From contig JAACCT010000020.1 in assembly GCA_009937255.1 (NCBI GenBank), positions 1 through 61,504 of the forward strand: DNA of 61,504 nucleotides. The letters are read 5' to 3'. Source of the stretch: Dehalococcoidales bacterium. Lineage in GTDB: Bacteria; Chloroflexota; Dehalococcoidia; Lucifugimonadales; Lucifugimonadaceae. The notes under the pieces were generated by a model, which saw only the letters and a program-made list of their open reading frames with translations, ran no database searches and was not told where the DNA came from. The translations under genes and the position numbers were made by a program. Shown here piece after piece: positions 28,339 through 37,237 of the stretch (positions are counted from its first letter, which is position 1; the number at the start of each line of letters is the position of its first letter).

Positions 28339-28593
28339 TTAAATAATTTCTAAAATATATTTACTATCACCTTTAGTAGATGCTAGCTTTAAAACATTTC
28401 TGATTGATTTAGCAATTTTACCGTTTTTGCCTATGATTTTACCTTTATCACTATCATCAACAGTAAGTTTTAATATTGTTTTATTTTCTTCTTCAACAGT
28501 TTCTATTTCTATTTTGTCTGAATGTTCAACTAAGCAACTAGTTATGTATTTTACTAGCTCCTCTGGATTAGTTGGATCTTTAGTTTTTGCCAT
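28339..28593 (-). CDS. khpA: KH-domain RNA-binding protein KhpA
   Basis: 84-aa protein with one type II KH domain: the loop GKIIGKNGKIAKSIRN (residues ~54-69) carries the GxxG signature. KhpA binds small and messenger RNAs, often with KhpB/Jag. It overlaps the rpsP coding region by 14 bp (28580-28593), so it is translationally coupled, the normal position after rpsP; the usual rimM and trmD do not follow here. Confidence 0.92.
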   Translation of the reverse strand: MAKTKDPTNPEELVKYITSCLVEHSDKIEIETVEEENKTILKLTVDDSDKGKIIGKNGKIAKSIRNVLKLASTKGDSKYILEII

Positions 28594-28846
28594 TAGCTTT
28601 CTCTTTTACGTTAATTCCTTTTGTTTTTAATAAACTTGAAACAGATTCTGAAGGCTGTGCTCCATTGCCAATCCATTTAGTAATTTTTTCTTCGTCTATA
28701 GAAATTTCCGGTGGGTCTTGAAGTGGATCATAAGTTCCGATTAAATCCAAATATTTACCGTTTCTTGGAGCTCTTTGATCAGCAACTATTATTCTATAAA
28801 AAGGTTTCCCTTTACTTCCCATTCTTCTTAATCTAATTCTTACCAT
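28580..28846 (-). CDS. rpsP: 30S ribosomal protein bS16
   Basis: 88-aa bS16: VRIRLRRMGSKGKPFYRIIVADQRAPRNGKYLDLIGTYDP region intact in the first 45 residues, followed by WIGNGAQPSESV. It is a small-subunit assembly protein. AAGG precedes the ATG by ~10 bp. It starts the rpsP-khpA-yebC-ABC run; the ~70-bp AT-only region upstream includes a perfect palindrome. Confidence 0.95.
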   Translation of the reverse strand: MVRIRLRRMGSKGKPFYRIIVADQRAPRNGKYLDLIGTYDPLQDPPEISIDEEKITKWIGNGAQPSESVSSLLKTKGINVKEKANGKN

Positions 28847-28886
28847 TTATTATTTACCTTAGCTATTAAAATTATTTTGTATTTAA

Positions 28887-28902
28887 AATTATTTAAATAA
28901 TT
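28887..28902. repeat. Perfect 16-bp AT-only palindrome upstream of rpsP
   Basis: AATTATTTAAATAATT in the 69-bp gap between the moaD-moaE stop and the rpsP start. It could be an operator or part of a promoter, but an AT-only palindrome is not improbable in DNA of this composition. Confidence 0.25.
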
Positions 28903-28915
28903 GTATTTTAAAATT

Positions 28916-29608
28916 TTACTCTACTATCTTATCATTTATCCACACTGTACCGTCTTCAAAAAATTCTTTTTTCCAAATAGGAACAGTTTTTTTTAGTTGA
29001 TCAACAAAAAACTGAGATGCTTCATAGGACTCTTTTCTATGTGATGAACTAATTACTAAGATCATACTTAATTCAGAAGGTAAAACAATTCCAATCCTAT
29101 GAATAATTTTTAAAGTATTAATTTCCCATTTTGATCTTATATTATCTATTATTTTTTTTATTTCTATTTCGGCCATTTCTTTATAGGATTCATAAAATAA
29201 TTTACTTACTTTTTTTCCTAAATTATGATCTCTAGTTATTCCAAAAAAGATTACTTCAGACCCATTTTCTGCTGAGAAATTATCATTTATATAGTTTTTG
29301 GCTTTTAATTCTTTGCTTGTGATTTCAATTTGAAATTTATCATCAATATTATGATCTTGTTGTCCTCCGCTCACAGGTGGAATTATAGCTAATTCATCGT
29401 TATTTTCTAGAATAGTTTGCATAGAACAATATTCTAAATTTTTAGCATACATATAATTTTTTCTATCTAAAATTTCAACCCCAAAATCCTTAGAAATAAT
29501 TTTAATAATTTCTTCTACTTTTTGAGGCTTTTTTAAGCACAAAGTGATTTTACTATGCCCTATATCTTCTTTAATTTTTGCAAAAAATTTAATTCTTATT
29601 TTTACCAT
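28916..29608 (-). CDS. MoaD-MoaE fusion (molybdopterin synthase, both subunits)
   Basis: 230-aa protein. Residues 1-82 are a ubiquitin-like MoaD ending PPVSGG (GG at 81-82). Residues ~90-230 are a MoaE: SEVIFFGITRDHNLGKKV, YESYKEMAEIEI, HRIGIVLPSE, SSSHRKESYEASQFFVDQLK and VPIWKKEFFEDG with the catalytic lysines. Together they convert cPMP to molybdopterin. In separate MoaD the GG must be the free C-terminus to be thiocarboxylated; here it is internal, as in mycobacterial MoaX, which is cleaved after translation. It suggests the cell makes molybdenum cofactor. Divergent from tRNA-Ser. Confidence 0.9.
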   Translation of the reverse strand: MVKIRIKFFAKIKEDIGHSKITLCLKKPQKVEEIIKIISKDFGVEILDRKNYMYAKNLEYCSMQTILENNDELAIIPPVSGGQQDHNIDDKFQIEITSKELKAKNYINDNFSAENGSEVIFFGITRDHNLGKKVSKLFYESYKEMAEIEIKKIIDNIRSKWEINTLKIIHRIGIVLPSELSMILVISSSHRKESYEASQFFVDQLKKTVPIWKKEFFEDGTVWINDKIVE

Positions 29609-29686
29609 TTTAGTGAATTATATTTTGATACACTTACTAGTATAATTTAGTTTTATTGTAATAGCTTTATTTATTATATTCTAATA

Positions 29687-29774
29687 GGGGAGATCGCATA
29701 GAGGCCTAGTGCACCCGCCTGCTAAGTGGGAGGGGCTTTGCCCCACGCGGGTTCGAATCCCGCTCTCCCCGCCA
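29687..29774 (+). tRNA. tRNA-Ser (anticodon GCT), CCA encoded
   Basis: 88-nt cloverleaf. Acceptor stem GGGGAGA / TCTCCCC (29687-29693 with 29764-29770), discriminator G and encoded CCA (29772-29774). The anticodon arm CCCGC-CTGCTAA-GTGGG carries anticodon GCT at 29721-29723, reading AGC/AGU. The GC-rich long variable arm (GAGGGGCTTTGCCCC region) and GGTTCGAATCC T-loop confirm a class II serine tRNA. It is the only RNA gene I found in the window. Confidence 0.97.
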
Positions 29775-29809
29775 TATATAATATTAAATGAAATATTTGA
29801 AAAATTATT

Positions 29810-31105
29810 ATGACTACAAAAGTTAAAAAGTTAGATACCTTCCATGTTTGGACTGTTGGTTGCCAAATGAATATTGCTGATTCGCAAAGAGTTGACGTTG
29901 GTTTGAAAAAACTAGGTCTAAATGAAGAAAAAGATATTAATAATGCAGGTATAGTTGTCCTTAATACTTGTGTAGTTAGGCAGTCAGCAGAAGATAAAGC
30001 TACTGGCCTTTTGGGTAAATTATCAAAACATAAAAAGAAAAACAACACATTTATTTGTGTCACAGGATGTATGGTTGAATCTACTGTTAAAGAACTTAAA
30101 CAAAGATTTCCTGATGTAGATTTATGGGCTAAACCACAGGATACATCACTAATTATTGAAAATATTGCAGATTACTTAGAACTTTCTTCTGATGGATGCT
30201 TAGAAAATCTAATTCCTGATAAATCAAACTTTGCTGAATTTGTACCTATAGTTCAAGGATGTGATAAATTTTGTACTTTTTGTGTTATACCTTATAGAAG
30301 AGGACGAGAAACTAGTAAACCAATAGATCAAGTAGTTAATGAAGTTACAAAATTATCCGAAAATGGAGCTTTAGAAGTAACTCTTTTGGGTCAAAATGTA
30401 GATTCTTATGGCCATGATTTAATGCCAAAAAAAGATTTGTCTGATTTGATGTATGCAATACATGAAATAAAGAAACTATTGAGAATTCGTTTTCTCACCT
30501 CTCATCCAAATGATATGTCTCTAAAACTCATCGAAACTATAAGAGATTTACCAAAAGTTTGTAAATTTATAAATCTACCTTTTCAAGCTGGATCAAATAG
30601 AATATTGGCTAATATGAGGAGAGGTTATACAAGAGATCAATTCTTAAGAAAAGTAGATCAAATTAGAAATTTGGTTCCTGATACAACATTAACAACAGAT
30701 TTAATAGTGGGATTTCCTGGTGAAACAGAAAAAGATTTTGCTGATTCTATGGATATATTAAATAAAGTTAAATTTGATAAAGTTCATGTTGCTGCTTATT
30801 CAGAAAGAAAAGGAACATTTGCTTTTAGAAAAATTGAAGATGATATACCTAAGCAAGAAAAAAGAAGAAGATTAAATACTGTAAATGAATTACAGGAAAA
30901 AATTCAACTAGAACTTAATAAAAAGTTTTTATCAAAAGACTATGACGTTCTTGTTGAAGGAACAATCAGAAATAAAATTTATGGTAGGAGTGAAGGGGAT
31001 AAGTTAGTATATTTACAAAATTATGATGAATCTTATATTGGTAAAATGGTAAAAACTAAGATAATTGATGTATCAGGATGGTCACTTACTGGAGCAAAAC
31101 TTTAA
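29810..31105 (+). CDS. miaB: tRNA-2-methylthio-N6-dimethylallyladenosine synthase MiaB
   Basis: 431-aa radical-SAM methylthiotransferase. The N-terminal domain has the three cluster cysteines (VGCQMNIADS, LNTCVVR, VTGCMVES); the radical-SAM CxxxCxxC is in GCDKFCTFCVIPYRRG (~151-166); a TRAM domain closes the protein (VLVEGTIRNKIYGRS onward). It thiomethylates A37 of tRNAs reading UNN codons. It is 36 bp downstream of tRNA-Ser and followed by nadA. Confidence 0.94.
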   Translation: MTTKVKKLDTFHVWTVGCQMNIADSQRVDVGLKKLGLNEEKDINNAGIVVLNTCVVRQSAEDKATGLLGKLSKHKKKNNTFICVTGCMVESTVKELKQRFPDVDLWAKPQDTSLIIENIADYLELSSDGCLENLIPDKSNFAEFVPIVQGCDKFCTFCVIPYRRGRETSKPIDQVVNEVTKLSENGALEVTLLGQNVDSYGHDLMPKKDLSDLMYAIHEIKKLLRIRFLTSHPNDMSLKLIETIRDLPKVCKFINLPFQAGSNRILANMRRGYTRDQFLRKVDQIRNLVPDTTLTTDLIVGFPGETEKDFADSMDILNKVKFDKVHVAAYSERKGTFAFRKIEDDIPKQEKRRRLNTVNELQEKIQLELNKKFLSKDYDVLVEGTIRNKIYGRSEGDKLVYLQNYDESYIGKMVKTKIIDVSGWSLTGAKL

Positions 31106-31206
31106 AAAATTATATAAACTTAATTAAAAGGTTTGATTTTAAAAAAATAATAGATACAATTGGTTATTAAATTTTTTCTATATTTAGTGTAGGAGAAATA
31201 AAAAAA

Positions 31207-32433
31207 ATGGTAATTAAATATCAAAATAAACTAAATATTCCTATAACTGAATTAGAACAATCAGCTTTCTGTCAGGATGGATCTAATTTCAGAACTAAAA
31301 CTCTTGAAGAAGAGTTTAAATCTGGTGTCAGATGGCAAAAGATTCCTACTAGATATCTAAAACTATCACCTGAAGAAATAAAGACTTCTATAAAAGAAAT
31401 AAAGAAATCTTTAGGTGAAAAGGTGATAATTCTAGGACATCATTATCAACGAGAAGATGTGATTGAATTTTCTGATCTACAAGGAGACTCTTATTTATTA
31501 TCTAAGTTAGCGTCTGAAACTAAAGATGCTGAGATAATTGTTTTCTGTGGTGTTCATTTTATGGCAGAAACTGCAGAAATTTTGTCGTCTTCTAAACAAA
31601 AAGTAATATTACCTAACATGGCTGCAGGCTGCTCAATGGCAGATATGGCTTCATCAAATGACGTAATCAGAAGTTGGAAGCAAATAAATGATATGCTACC
31701 ATCTAAATCTTCAAAAAAATCTGTAATCCCAGTTACGTATATGAATAGTGCAGCAAGCATAAAATCTTTATGTGGAGAAAATAATGGAATTGTTTGTACT
31801 TCTTCAAATGCTAATCAAGCTTTTGAGTGGGCATATCAAAGAGGAGAAAGAATATTATTTATTCCAGACCAACATCTAGGAAGAAATACAGCAGTAAATT
31901 ATGGTATTGATAAATCAGAAATGGTGATTTGGGATCCATATAAACCTAATGGAGGTTTGACAAAAGAAGAACTTGAAAATACAAAAATTATATTATGGAA
32001 AGGTCACTGTTCTGTACATACTAGATTTTCAGTAGAACAGATTAATAAAGCAAAAAAAGATTACCCTGACGTTAATATACTAGTTCATCCGGAATGTACT
32101 AATGAAGTCGTAAGTGAAGCAGATTATGTTGGATCAACGGAGTATATAAAAAATATGGTACATAATGCTCCTGCTGGCTCAAGTTGGGCTATTGGAACAG
32201 AAATAAACTTAGTTAAAAGATTAGCTCATACCTATAAAGATAAAAATGTATTTTGTTTAGATGAGATGATATGTCCCTGTTCTACTATGTATAGAGTCCA
32301 CCCTGCTTATTTATTATGGGTCCTTGAAGGACTTGTTGCGGGATACGTAATCAATCAAATTCAGGTTGAGGATGAAGTTCAAAAATATTCTAAATTAAGT
32401 CTTCAAAGAATGCTTGATTTACCTAACAAATAA
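31207..32433 (+). CDS. nadA: Quinolinate synthase A
   Basis: 408-aa enzyme condensing iminoaspartate with dihydroxyacetone phosphate. Three-fold repeat motifs include ILGHHYQREDVIEFSDLQGDS, AAGCSMADM, HPECTNEVVSEADYVGSTE and CPCSTMYRV; the three [4Fe-4S] cysteines sit in the latter motifs. It is longer than the common ~350-aa enzyme because of an N-terminal extension of ~60 residues. A strong AGGAG (31191-31195) precedes the ATG by ~11 bp. The stop TAA is in frame with, and directly ahead of, nadC. nadB is not in the window. Confidence 0.94.
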   Translation: MVIKYQNKLNIPITELEQSAFCQDGSNFRTKTLEEEFKSGVRWQKIPTRYLKLSPEEIKTSIKEIKKSLGEKVIILGHHYQREDVIEFSDLQGDSYLLSKLASETKDAEIIVFCGVHFMAETAEILSSSKQKVILPNMAAGCSMADMASSNDVIRSWKQINDMLPSKSSKKSVIPVTYMNSAASIKSLCGENNGIVCTSSNANQAFEWAYQRGERILFIPDQHLGRNTAVNYGIDKSEMVIWDPYKPNGGLTKEELENTKIILWKGHCSVHTRFSVEQINKAKKDYPDVNILVHPECTNEVVSEADYVGSTEYIKNMVHNAPAGSSWAIGTEINLVKRLAHTYKDKNVFCLDEMICPCSTMYRVHPAYLLWVLEGLVAGYVINQIQVEDEVQKYSKLSLQRMLDLPNK

Positions 32434-32445
32434 AGGTTAAAAAAT

Positions 32446-33288
32446 ATTAATACTCAAATCCCAGATTTAGATAGAATAATTGATATTGCTATATATGAGG
32501 ATTTATCATTAGGTGATATTACTACTGAATCTATTAAATTAAATACTGAAAATATTAAATGTTCTATAATTTCCAAATCAAAAGGAATACTATGTGGCAC
32601 AAGTGTTGCTAAAAAGGTTTTTAATAAAATTGATAAAAATATAGTTTATAATGAAAAAATTTCTGATGGTAGTCTTTTAAATAACATGACAATAATAGCA
32701 GAAATTCAAGGTGAGAAAAATTCAATTTTATCAGGGGAACGAATTGCTCTAAATTTTCTACAAAGAATGTCAGGTGTTGCTTCATTGACGAAAGAATATG
32801 TTGATATTGCAGATAAAATAGCCATTACTGATACTAGAAAAACTATTCCAGGTTGGAGAAATCTTGATAAGTATTCTGTTAAGTGTGGAGGTGGGTATAA
32901 CCATAGAAGAAACTTAGGTGATGGAGTACTAATAAAAGATAATCATATCGTAGCGGCTAAAACTCAAGGTCTTTCTATAAAAGAATTAATTAATCGATCT
33001 AGAAGAAATGCTCCTCACACTATTAAGATTGAAATTGAAGTTGATAATTTAAATTTATTAGAACAAGTAATTAATACAAATGTTGACATTATTATGCTAG
33101 ATAATATGAATGACTCAGAAATCATTGAAAGTATAAAAAGAATAAATGGGAAAAAACTTGTTGAAGTTTCAGGTAATGTTGATAAAAAACGGTTAAAAAA
33201 TCTAAATTTAATTTCTGGTATAGATATAGTATCTATCGGAAAAATTACACATTCAGCAATCGCTTTGGATTTATCTTTGAAATTCTAA
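32446..33288 (+). CDS. nadC: Nicotinate-nucleotide pyrophosphorylase (carboxylating), probable ATT start
   Basis: ~280-aa QPRTase, the step after NadA in NAD synthesis. The frame is open right after the nadA TAA and encodes the expected N-terminus PDLDRIIDIAIYEDLSLGDITT; later LSGERIALNFLQRMSGVAS, the TRKTIPGWRNLDKYSVKCGGG motif and IKDNHI, and MLDN near the end are present. The first ATG (32686) would delete ~80 residues including that domain. Upstream there is no ATG/GTG/TTG, but ATT at 32446 has AAGG (32433-32436) 9 bp before it. I therefore propose an ATT start. Confidence 0.88.
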   Translation: MNTQIPDLDRIIDIAIYEDLSLGDITTESIKLNTENIKCSIISKSKGILCGTSVAKKVFNKIDKNIVYNEKISDGSLLNNMTIIAEIQGEKNSILSGERIALNFLQRMSGVASLTKEYVDIADKIAITDTRKTIPGWRNLDKYSVKCGGGYNHRRNLGDGVLIKDNHIVAAKTQGLSIKELINRSRRNAPHTIKIEIEVDNLNLLEQVINTNVDIIMLDNMNDSEIIESIKRINGKKLVEVSGNVDKKRLKNLNLISGIDIVSIGKITHSAIALDLSLKF

Positions 33289-33731
33289 ATATTAGAATCT
33301 AGCATCATAGTTACAGGACCTTCATTAACTATATTTACTTTCATTTTAGCTCCAAATATCCCTGTTTGAATGTTTAAGTTTTGTTTTGTAATTTTTTCTA
33401 TAAAATTATTATAAATTTTTTCAGCTACCTCAGACTTAGCAGATTCAGTGAAACTTGGTCTTCTTCCTTTTTTTGTTTCTGCGTATAAAGTAAATTGAGA
33501 AATTAAAAGTATTTGCCCTTTTGTTTCTAAAATTGATTTCTCAAAATTATCGTTGGATTCATTTCCAAAAATCCTTAAATTTACAATTTTATTTATTATA
33601 AATTCAGAATCTTTTTCATAATCTTTGTGGGTTATTCCAAGCAATACAACAAGACCTTCTTTAATGCTTCCAACAACTTCTTTTTCTACTTCGACAGAAG
33701 CTTCTGAAACTCTTTGTATTAAAGCTCTCAA
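33285..33731 (-). CDS. dtd: D-aminoacyl-tRNA deacylase
   Basis: 148-aa Dtd: RALIQRVSEASVEVE start, the SQFTLYA and NEGPVTMMLD motifs (the latter near the C-terminus) that form the chiral proofreading pocket. It removes D-amino acids (and glycine) wrongly charged on tRNAs. It overlaps the FmdB-like gene start region by 4 bp and converges on nadC with a 4-bp overlap. Confidence 0.94.
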   Translation of the reverse strand: MRALIQRVSEASVEVEKEVVGSIKEGLVVLLGITHKDYEKDSEFIINKIVNLRIFGNESNDNFEKSILETKGQILLISQFTLYAETKKGRRPSFTESAKSEVAEKIYNNFIEKITKQNLNIQTGIFGAKMKVNIVNEGPVTMMLDSNI

Positions 33732-34009
33732 TTAGATTTTTGTTGACTATTATTTTCTTTAGAAGATTTCTTTTCAGAAGATTTATCTTTATTTTTATTA
33801 TCTTCTTTTTTACTACTTGTCTTACTTTTTGGTGTTTGTTTATAGTCAGTTGAATAAAATCCACTTCCTTTATAAATTACACTAGGAGTGTCTGTCCAGA
33901 CTCTTTCTAAATGAGGATTGTCTTCTTTAAATTTATCTACTTTGCTAAAAGACAATAAATATTCTTCAATTTCACCTGTTTTTTTATTTTTAAATTCGTA
34001 TGTTGGCAT
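33728..34009 (-). CDS. FmdB-like protein lacking zinc-ribbon cysteines
   Basis: 93 aa. It begins MPTYEFKNKKTGEIEEYLLS and has VIYKGSGFYSTDYK (residues ~44-57), matching the frame of FmdB/CxxC_CxxC_SSSS small regulatory proteins. However, the protein has no cysteine at all, so the usual zinc ribbon is absent; a KTGE-type non-zinc variant exists in other bacteria. The C-terminal third is a disordered Lys/Ser/Asn/Glu tail. Function unknown; positioned between purL and dtd. Confidence 0.65.
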   Translation of the reverse strand: MPTYEFKNKKTGEIEEYLLSFSKVDKFKEDNPHLERVWTDTPSVIYKGSGFYSTDYKQTPKSKTSSKKEDNKNKDKSSEKKSSKENNSQQKSN

Positions 34010-34019
34010 TTTATAACTT

Positions 34020-36212
34020 TTAAAGATCAGTACTAAAACCTTTATTATATCTTAAAAACAGCTCTTCACTTTCAAAGTAAATGTTTTCAAAATAGATATT
34101 TTTTTCAGTAACAGTACCAATTTGTTCCCATTTTATATCATTTAATACACTTTTTATTTCATTAAAATTTTTCTCATCATATGAAAAAATAACCCTAGAT
34201 TGATCTTCACCAAATAGTGCTCCTGCCCAATTATCTGGTACAGATTTTTCTATTTCTACTCCAAGTTGATTTTTTTCAATTGATAGTACAAGAGCCACTA
34301 TTAATCCACCTAAAGATATGTCATGCGAAGATTCAATTAAGCCTGATCTAACCAAATTTCTTATTGAAGATTGTAATTTTTTTTCAAACTCTAAATCAAT
34401 TGAAATATCTCCAGAAATTTCGTTTTCAAAAAAAGTTTGAAATTCGCTTCCTGATAAACCTTTATTGGTACCCCAAAAATTGCCTAATACTCCTATTTTA
34501 TGTCCGGGTTTTATGAAGTTTTTATTTATAATTTTAGTTTTATTATTCATAATTCCCATTGCACCAATAATAGGTGTAGGATTTATTGATGTATTATGCC
34601 CTTCATTAAATAAGCTTGCATTTCCACTTATTATAGGAATATTAAAAATATCGCATGCTGTATTAAAACCTTTAAATGTTTCAATTAGTTGAAATGCTCC
34701 TTTTGGTTTGCTTGGGTCGCCAAAATTTAATCCGTCTGTTAATGCAATTGGTTCACCACCTAAAGCTGATATATTTCTGCAAGATTCTGCAATATTTATT
34801 TCTGCTCCAATTTTGGGATCAATTAATGAAAATCTAGAGTTTCCATCACATGAAAAAAGAAGAAATTTATCTGTATTTTTAATCCTAATAATAGCTGAAT
34901 CTGATCCGGGTTCTAGAACTGTATTAGTCTGAACGTGATGATCATATTTTTTATATATACTTTTTTTTGAAACTATATTATTTGAGCTAAAAATACTTTC
35001 TAAATGAGAGGAAATAGTTTCTATATTAAATGAATCATATTTGTTTTTAATAGATAATTTAGATTTATTATTTTTATAAGATTTAGAAATTTTACTTAAG
35101 TCATATTCTGGAGGTGAAGTAAGTGCATCAATAGAAGTTCTTGAAATGAGTTCATTATCATTTAAAATTAACACATCATTTCCATCTATAAACTTTCCAA
35201 TTATGGAACATTTTAAATCCCATTTTTCTAAAATATCAAAAATATTTTTATATTCATTTTCTTTTACTGCAATTAACATTCTCTCTTGAGATTCTGAAAG
35301 CATTATTTCATAAGGTGTCATGGAACTTTCTCTCACAGGGACTTTTGAAACATCTATCTCTAACCCTATATTTGATCTTTCTGCCATTTCAATTGCAGCA
35401 CTAGTTATTCCTGCGGCTCCACAATCTTGCATCCCAACTAATTCTTTCAAACTAGAAATTTCTAGACATGCTTCAATTAATAGTTTTTCTAAAAATGGAT
35501 TTCCTACCTGTACTGCTGATCTTAACTCTATAGTTTCTTCAAAATTTTGTGAGGCTAATCCAGATGCACCATGTATGCCATCTCTACCTGTTTCCGCTCC
35601 AATAATTATTAGTAAATCTCCAGGCTTTTCTGCTTTTGCACTCAAGATTCTATCATTATCTACAATCCCCACACACATAGCATTCACCAAAGGATTACTT
35701 TCATATGACTCATCAAAAAAACATTCACCACCAATATTTGGAATACCTAAACAATTGCCGTATCCAGAAATTCCTTCAACTACTCCTTTGGCAATTTGTA
35801 TATTTCTACTTGATTCTAAGTTACTAAACCTTAAAGAGTTCAGTAGGGCTATTGGTCTTGCTCCCATAGCAAATATATCTCTGACTATCCCTCCTACTCC
35901 GGTGGCAGCTCCTTCATACGGTTCTACTGCACTAGGATGGTTATGAGACTCTATTTTCATAACTATTGCTTTGTTTGAGCCTATGTTTATTGCTCCTGCA
36001 TTTTCTGCACCAGCTTCAGTTAAGGTATTCTTTGCAGTAGACTTTATTGATCTTAATAATTTTTTTGTATGTTTATATCCACAATGCTCACTCCAAAGTG
36101 CTCCAAATAGCCCTAATTCGAGGTCATTAGGTTCTCTACCTAATCTTTCAACTATAAGTTTATATTCTGATTTACTAAGGGCTAATTCTTTTAATGTTTC
36201 TTCATTTATCAT
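34020..36212 (-). CDS. purL: Phosphoribosylformylglycinamidine synthase subunit PurL (small type)
   Basis: 730-aa synthase, the length of PurL that works with separate PurQ and PurS. LWSEHCGYKHTK (with the active-site His), MKIESHNHPSAVEPYEGAATGVGGIVRD and two AIR-synthase-type halves, with GMQDCGAAGITSAA and SHDISLGGL, are visible. It converts FGAR to FGAM in purine synthesis. It overlaps purQ by 4 bp. No purS gene is adjacent. Confidence 0.95.
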   Translation of the reverse strand: MINEETLKELALSKSEYKLIVERLGREPNDLELGLFGALWSEHCGYKHTKKLLRSIKSTAKNTLTEAGAENAGAINIGSNKAIVMKIESHNHPSAVEPYEGAATGVGGIVRDIFAMGARPIALLNSLRFSNLESSRNIQIAKGVVEGISGYGNCLGIPNIGGECFFDESYESNPLVNAMCVGIVDNDRILSAKAEKPGDLLIIIGAETGRDGIHGASGLASQNFEETIELRSAVQVGNPFLEKLLIEACLEISSLKELVGMQDCGAAGITSAAIEMAERSNIGLEIDVSKVPVRESSMTPYEIMLSESQERMLIAVKENEYKNIFDILEKWDLKCSIIGKFIDGNDVLILNDNELISRTSIDALTSPPEYDLSKISKSYKNNKSKLSIKNKYDSFNIETISSHLESIFSSNNIVSKKSIYKKYDHHVQTNTVLEPGSDSAIIRIKNTDKFLLFSCDGNSRFSLIDPKIGAEINIAESCRNISALGGEPIALTDGLNFGDPSKPKGAFQLIETFKGFNTACDIFNIPIISGNASLFNEGHNTSINPTPIIGAMGIMNNKTKIINKNFIKPGHKIGVLGNFWGTNKGLSGSEFQTFFENEISGDISIDLEFEKKLQSSIRNLVRSGLIESSHDISLGGLIVALVLSIEKNQLGVEIEKSVPDNWAGALFGEDQSRVIFSYDEKNFNEIKSVLNDIKWEQIGTVTEKNIYFENIYFESEELFLRYNKGFSTDL

Positions 36213-36901
36213 TTTTTTATAGAGTTAGTCATTATAGATTTAAAAATACCTAGTCCATCATCACTACCAATAAGTTGTTCACAGGCTTTTTCAGGATGAG
36301 GCATTAGCCCAAGAACATTACCTTGTTTATTAGTTATTCCTGCAATATTATTTATCGAACCATTTGGGTTATGATCTAGATTAGTTTCTCCTGTTTTTGA
36401 AGAATATCTAAATATCACCCTATTTTGTTCTTCTATTTCATCTATGATTTTTTTGTCAGCCTGAAAATTACCTTCTCCATGAGATATCGGTATTCTAATT
36501 ATTTCGTTTTGATTATATTGATTCGTAAATAATGAATCATTATTTACTTTAAGATAAGAATTTTCACAAACAAATGACAAACTATTATTCCTCATTAATA
36601 CTCCAGGTAATAAATTAGATTCACAAAGTATTTGAAATCCATTACATATTCCTATTACAACTCCACCTGAGTTAGCAAATGTAATAATTTTTTTCATAAT
36701 GGGAGAGAAACTTGCTATAGCTCCTGTACGTAAGTAATCTCCATACGAAAAACCACCAGGAAGTATGATTATATCTGTATTATTGAGGCTTTGATCTTTA
36801 TGCCAAATATATTCTGAATTTATCCCCAAAACATCATTAGTTGCGTAATGTGTGTCAGATTCACTCCAAGTTCCGGGAAATACTACTATACCTATTTTCA
36901 A
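36209..36901 (-). CDS. purQ: Phosphoribosylformylglycinamidine synthase subunit PurQ (glutaminase)
   Basis: 230-aa class I glutamine amidotransferase. The nucleophilic Cys is in VIGICNGFQIL (~83-93), and the His-Glu pair in GLMPHPEKACE; FVCENS and HGEGNF are typical of PurQ. It supplies ammonia to PurL. It starts 80 bp from rpsU. Confidence 0.95.
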   Translation of the reverse strand: MKIGIVVFPGTWSESDTHYATNDVLGINSEYIWHKDQSLNNTDIIILPGGFSYGDYLRTGAIASFSPIMKKIITFANSGGVVIGICNGFQILCESNLLPGVLMRNNSLSFVCENSYLKVNNDSLFTNQYNQNEIIRIPISHGEGNFQADKKIIDEIEEQNRVIFRYSSKTGETNLDHNPNGSINNIAGITNKQGNVLGLMPHPEKACEQLIGSDDGLGIFKSIMTNSIKK

Positions 36902-36980
36902 TGGATTTTTTATTTGCTAGTAAATTTAAATTTCAAATCAAATATATAATAATGCAAAATTAAAGAAGTTTTATGACTTT

Positions 36981-37175
36981 TTATTGATTTTTTAAAGTTG
37001 AACGATAACTTTTTCTTTTTTTATTAGCTATTTTTTTCTTTTTCAAAGAAGTAGGTGATTCAAAATTTTGTCTTCTTCTTGCTTCAGAAACAATTGATTC
37101 TTGCTGAACTTTTTTTGAGAATCTTCTAAGTAAAGCCTCAAAACTTTCATCATCTTTTATTCTAATATGTACCAT
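36981..37175 (-). CDS. rpsU: 30S ribosomal protein bS21
   Basis: 64-aa basic protein: VHIRIKDDESFEALLRRFSKKVQQESIVSEARRR... pattern of bS21, with a Lys/Arg-rich tail. It promotes initiation on the small subunit. Sited between gltX and purQ. Confidence 0.93.
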   Translation of the reverse strand: MVHIRIKDDESFEALLRRFSKKVQQESIVSEARRRQNFESPTSLKKKKIANKKRKSYRSTLKNQ

Positions 37176-37237
37176 AATTCCTGTAATTGATTATTTGTAT
37201 TTGTTTATTCTAATATATTTAAATAAATTTTGTTTAG

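Noticed and set aside
28916-28930. Intrinsic terminator after moaD-moaE
   Set aside because: Only AT-rich sequence and an AT-only palindrome; no GC stem followed by a T-run.
29722-30063. Open frame overlapping tRNA-Ser on the minus strand
   Set aside because: Contains the reverse complement of the tRNA and of miaB; a typical false prediction near tRNA genes.
32434-32685. Intergenic gap between nadA and nadC
   Set aside because: It encodes the conserved N-terminal domain of NadC; only a standard start codon is missing.
35320-35946. 208-residue open frame on the plus strand inside purL
   Set aside because: Antisense shadow of purL; serine/proline-rich with no recognisable motif or ribosome binding site.
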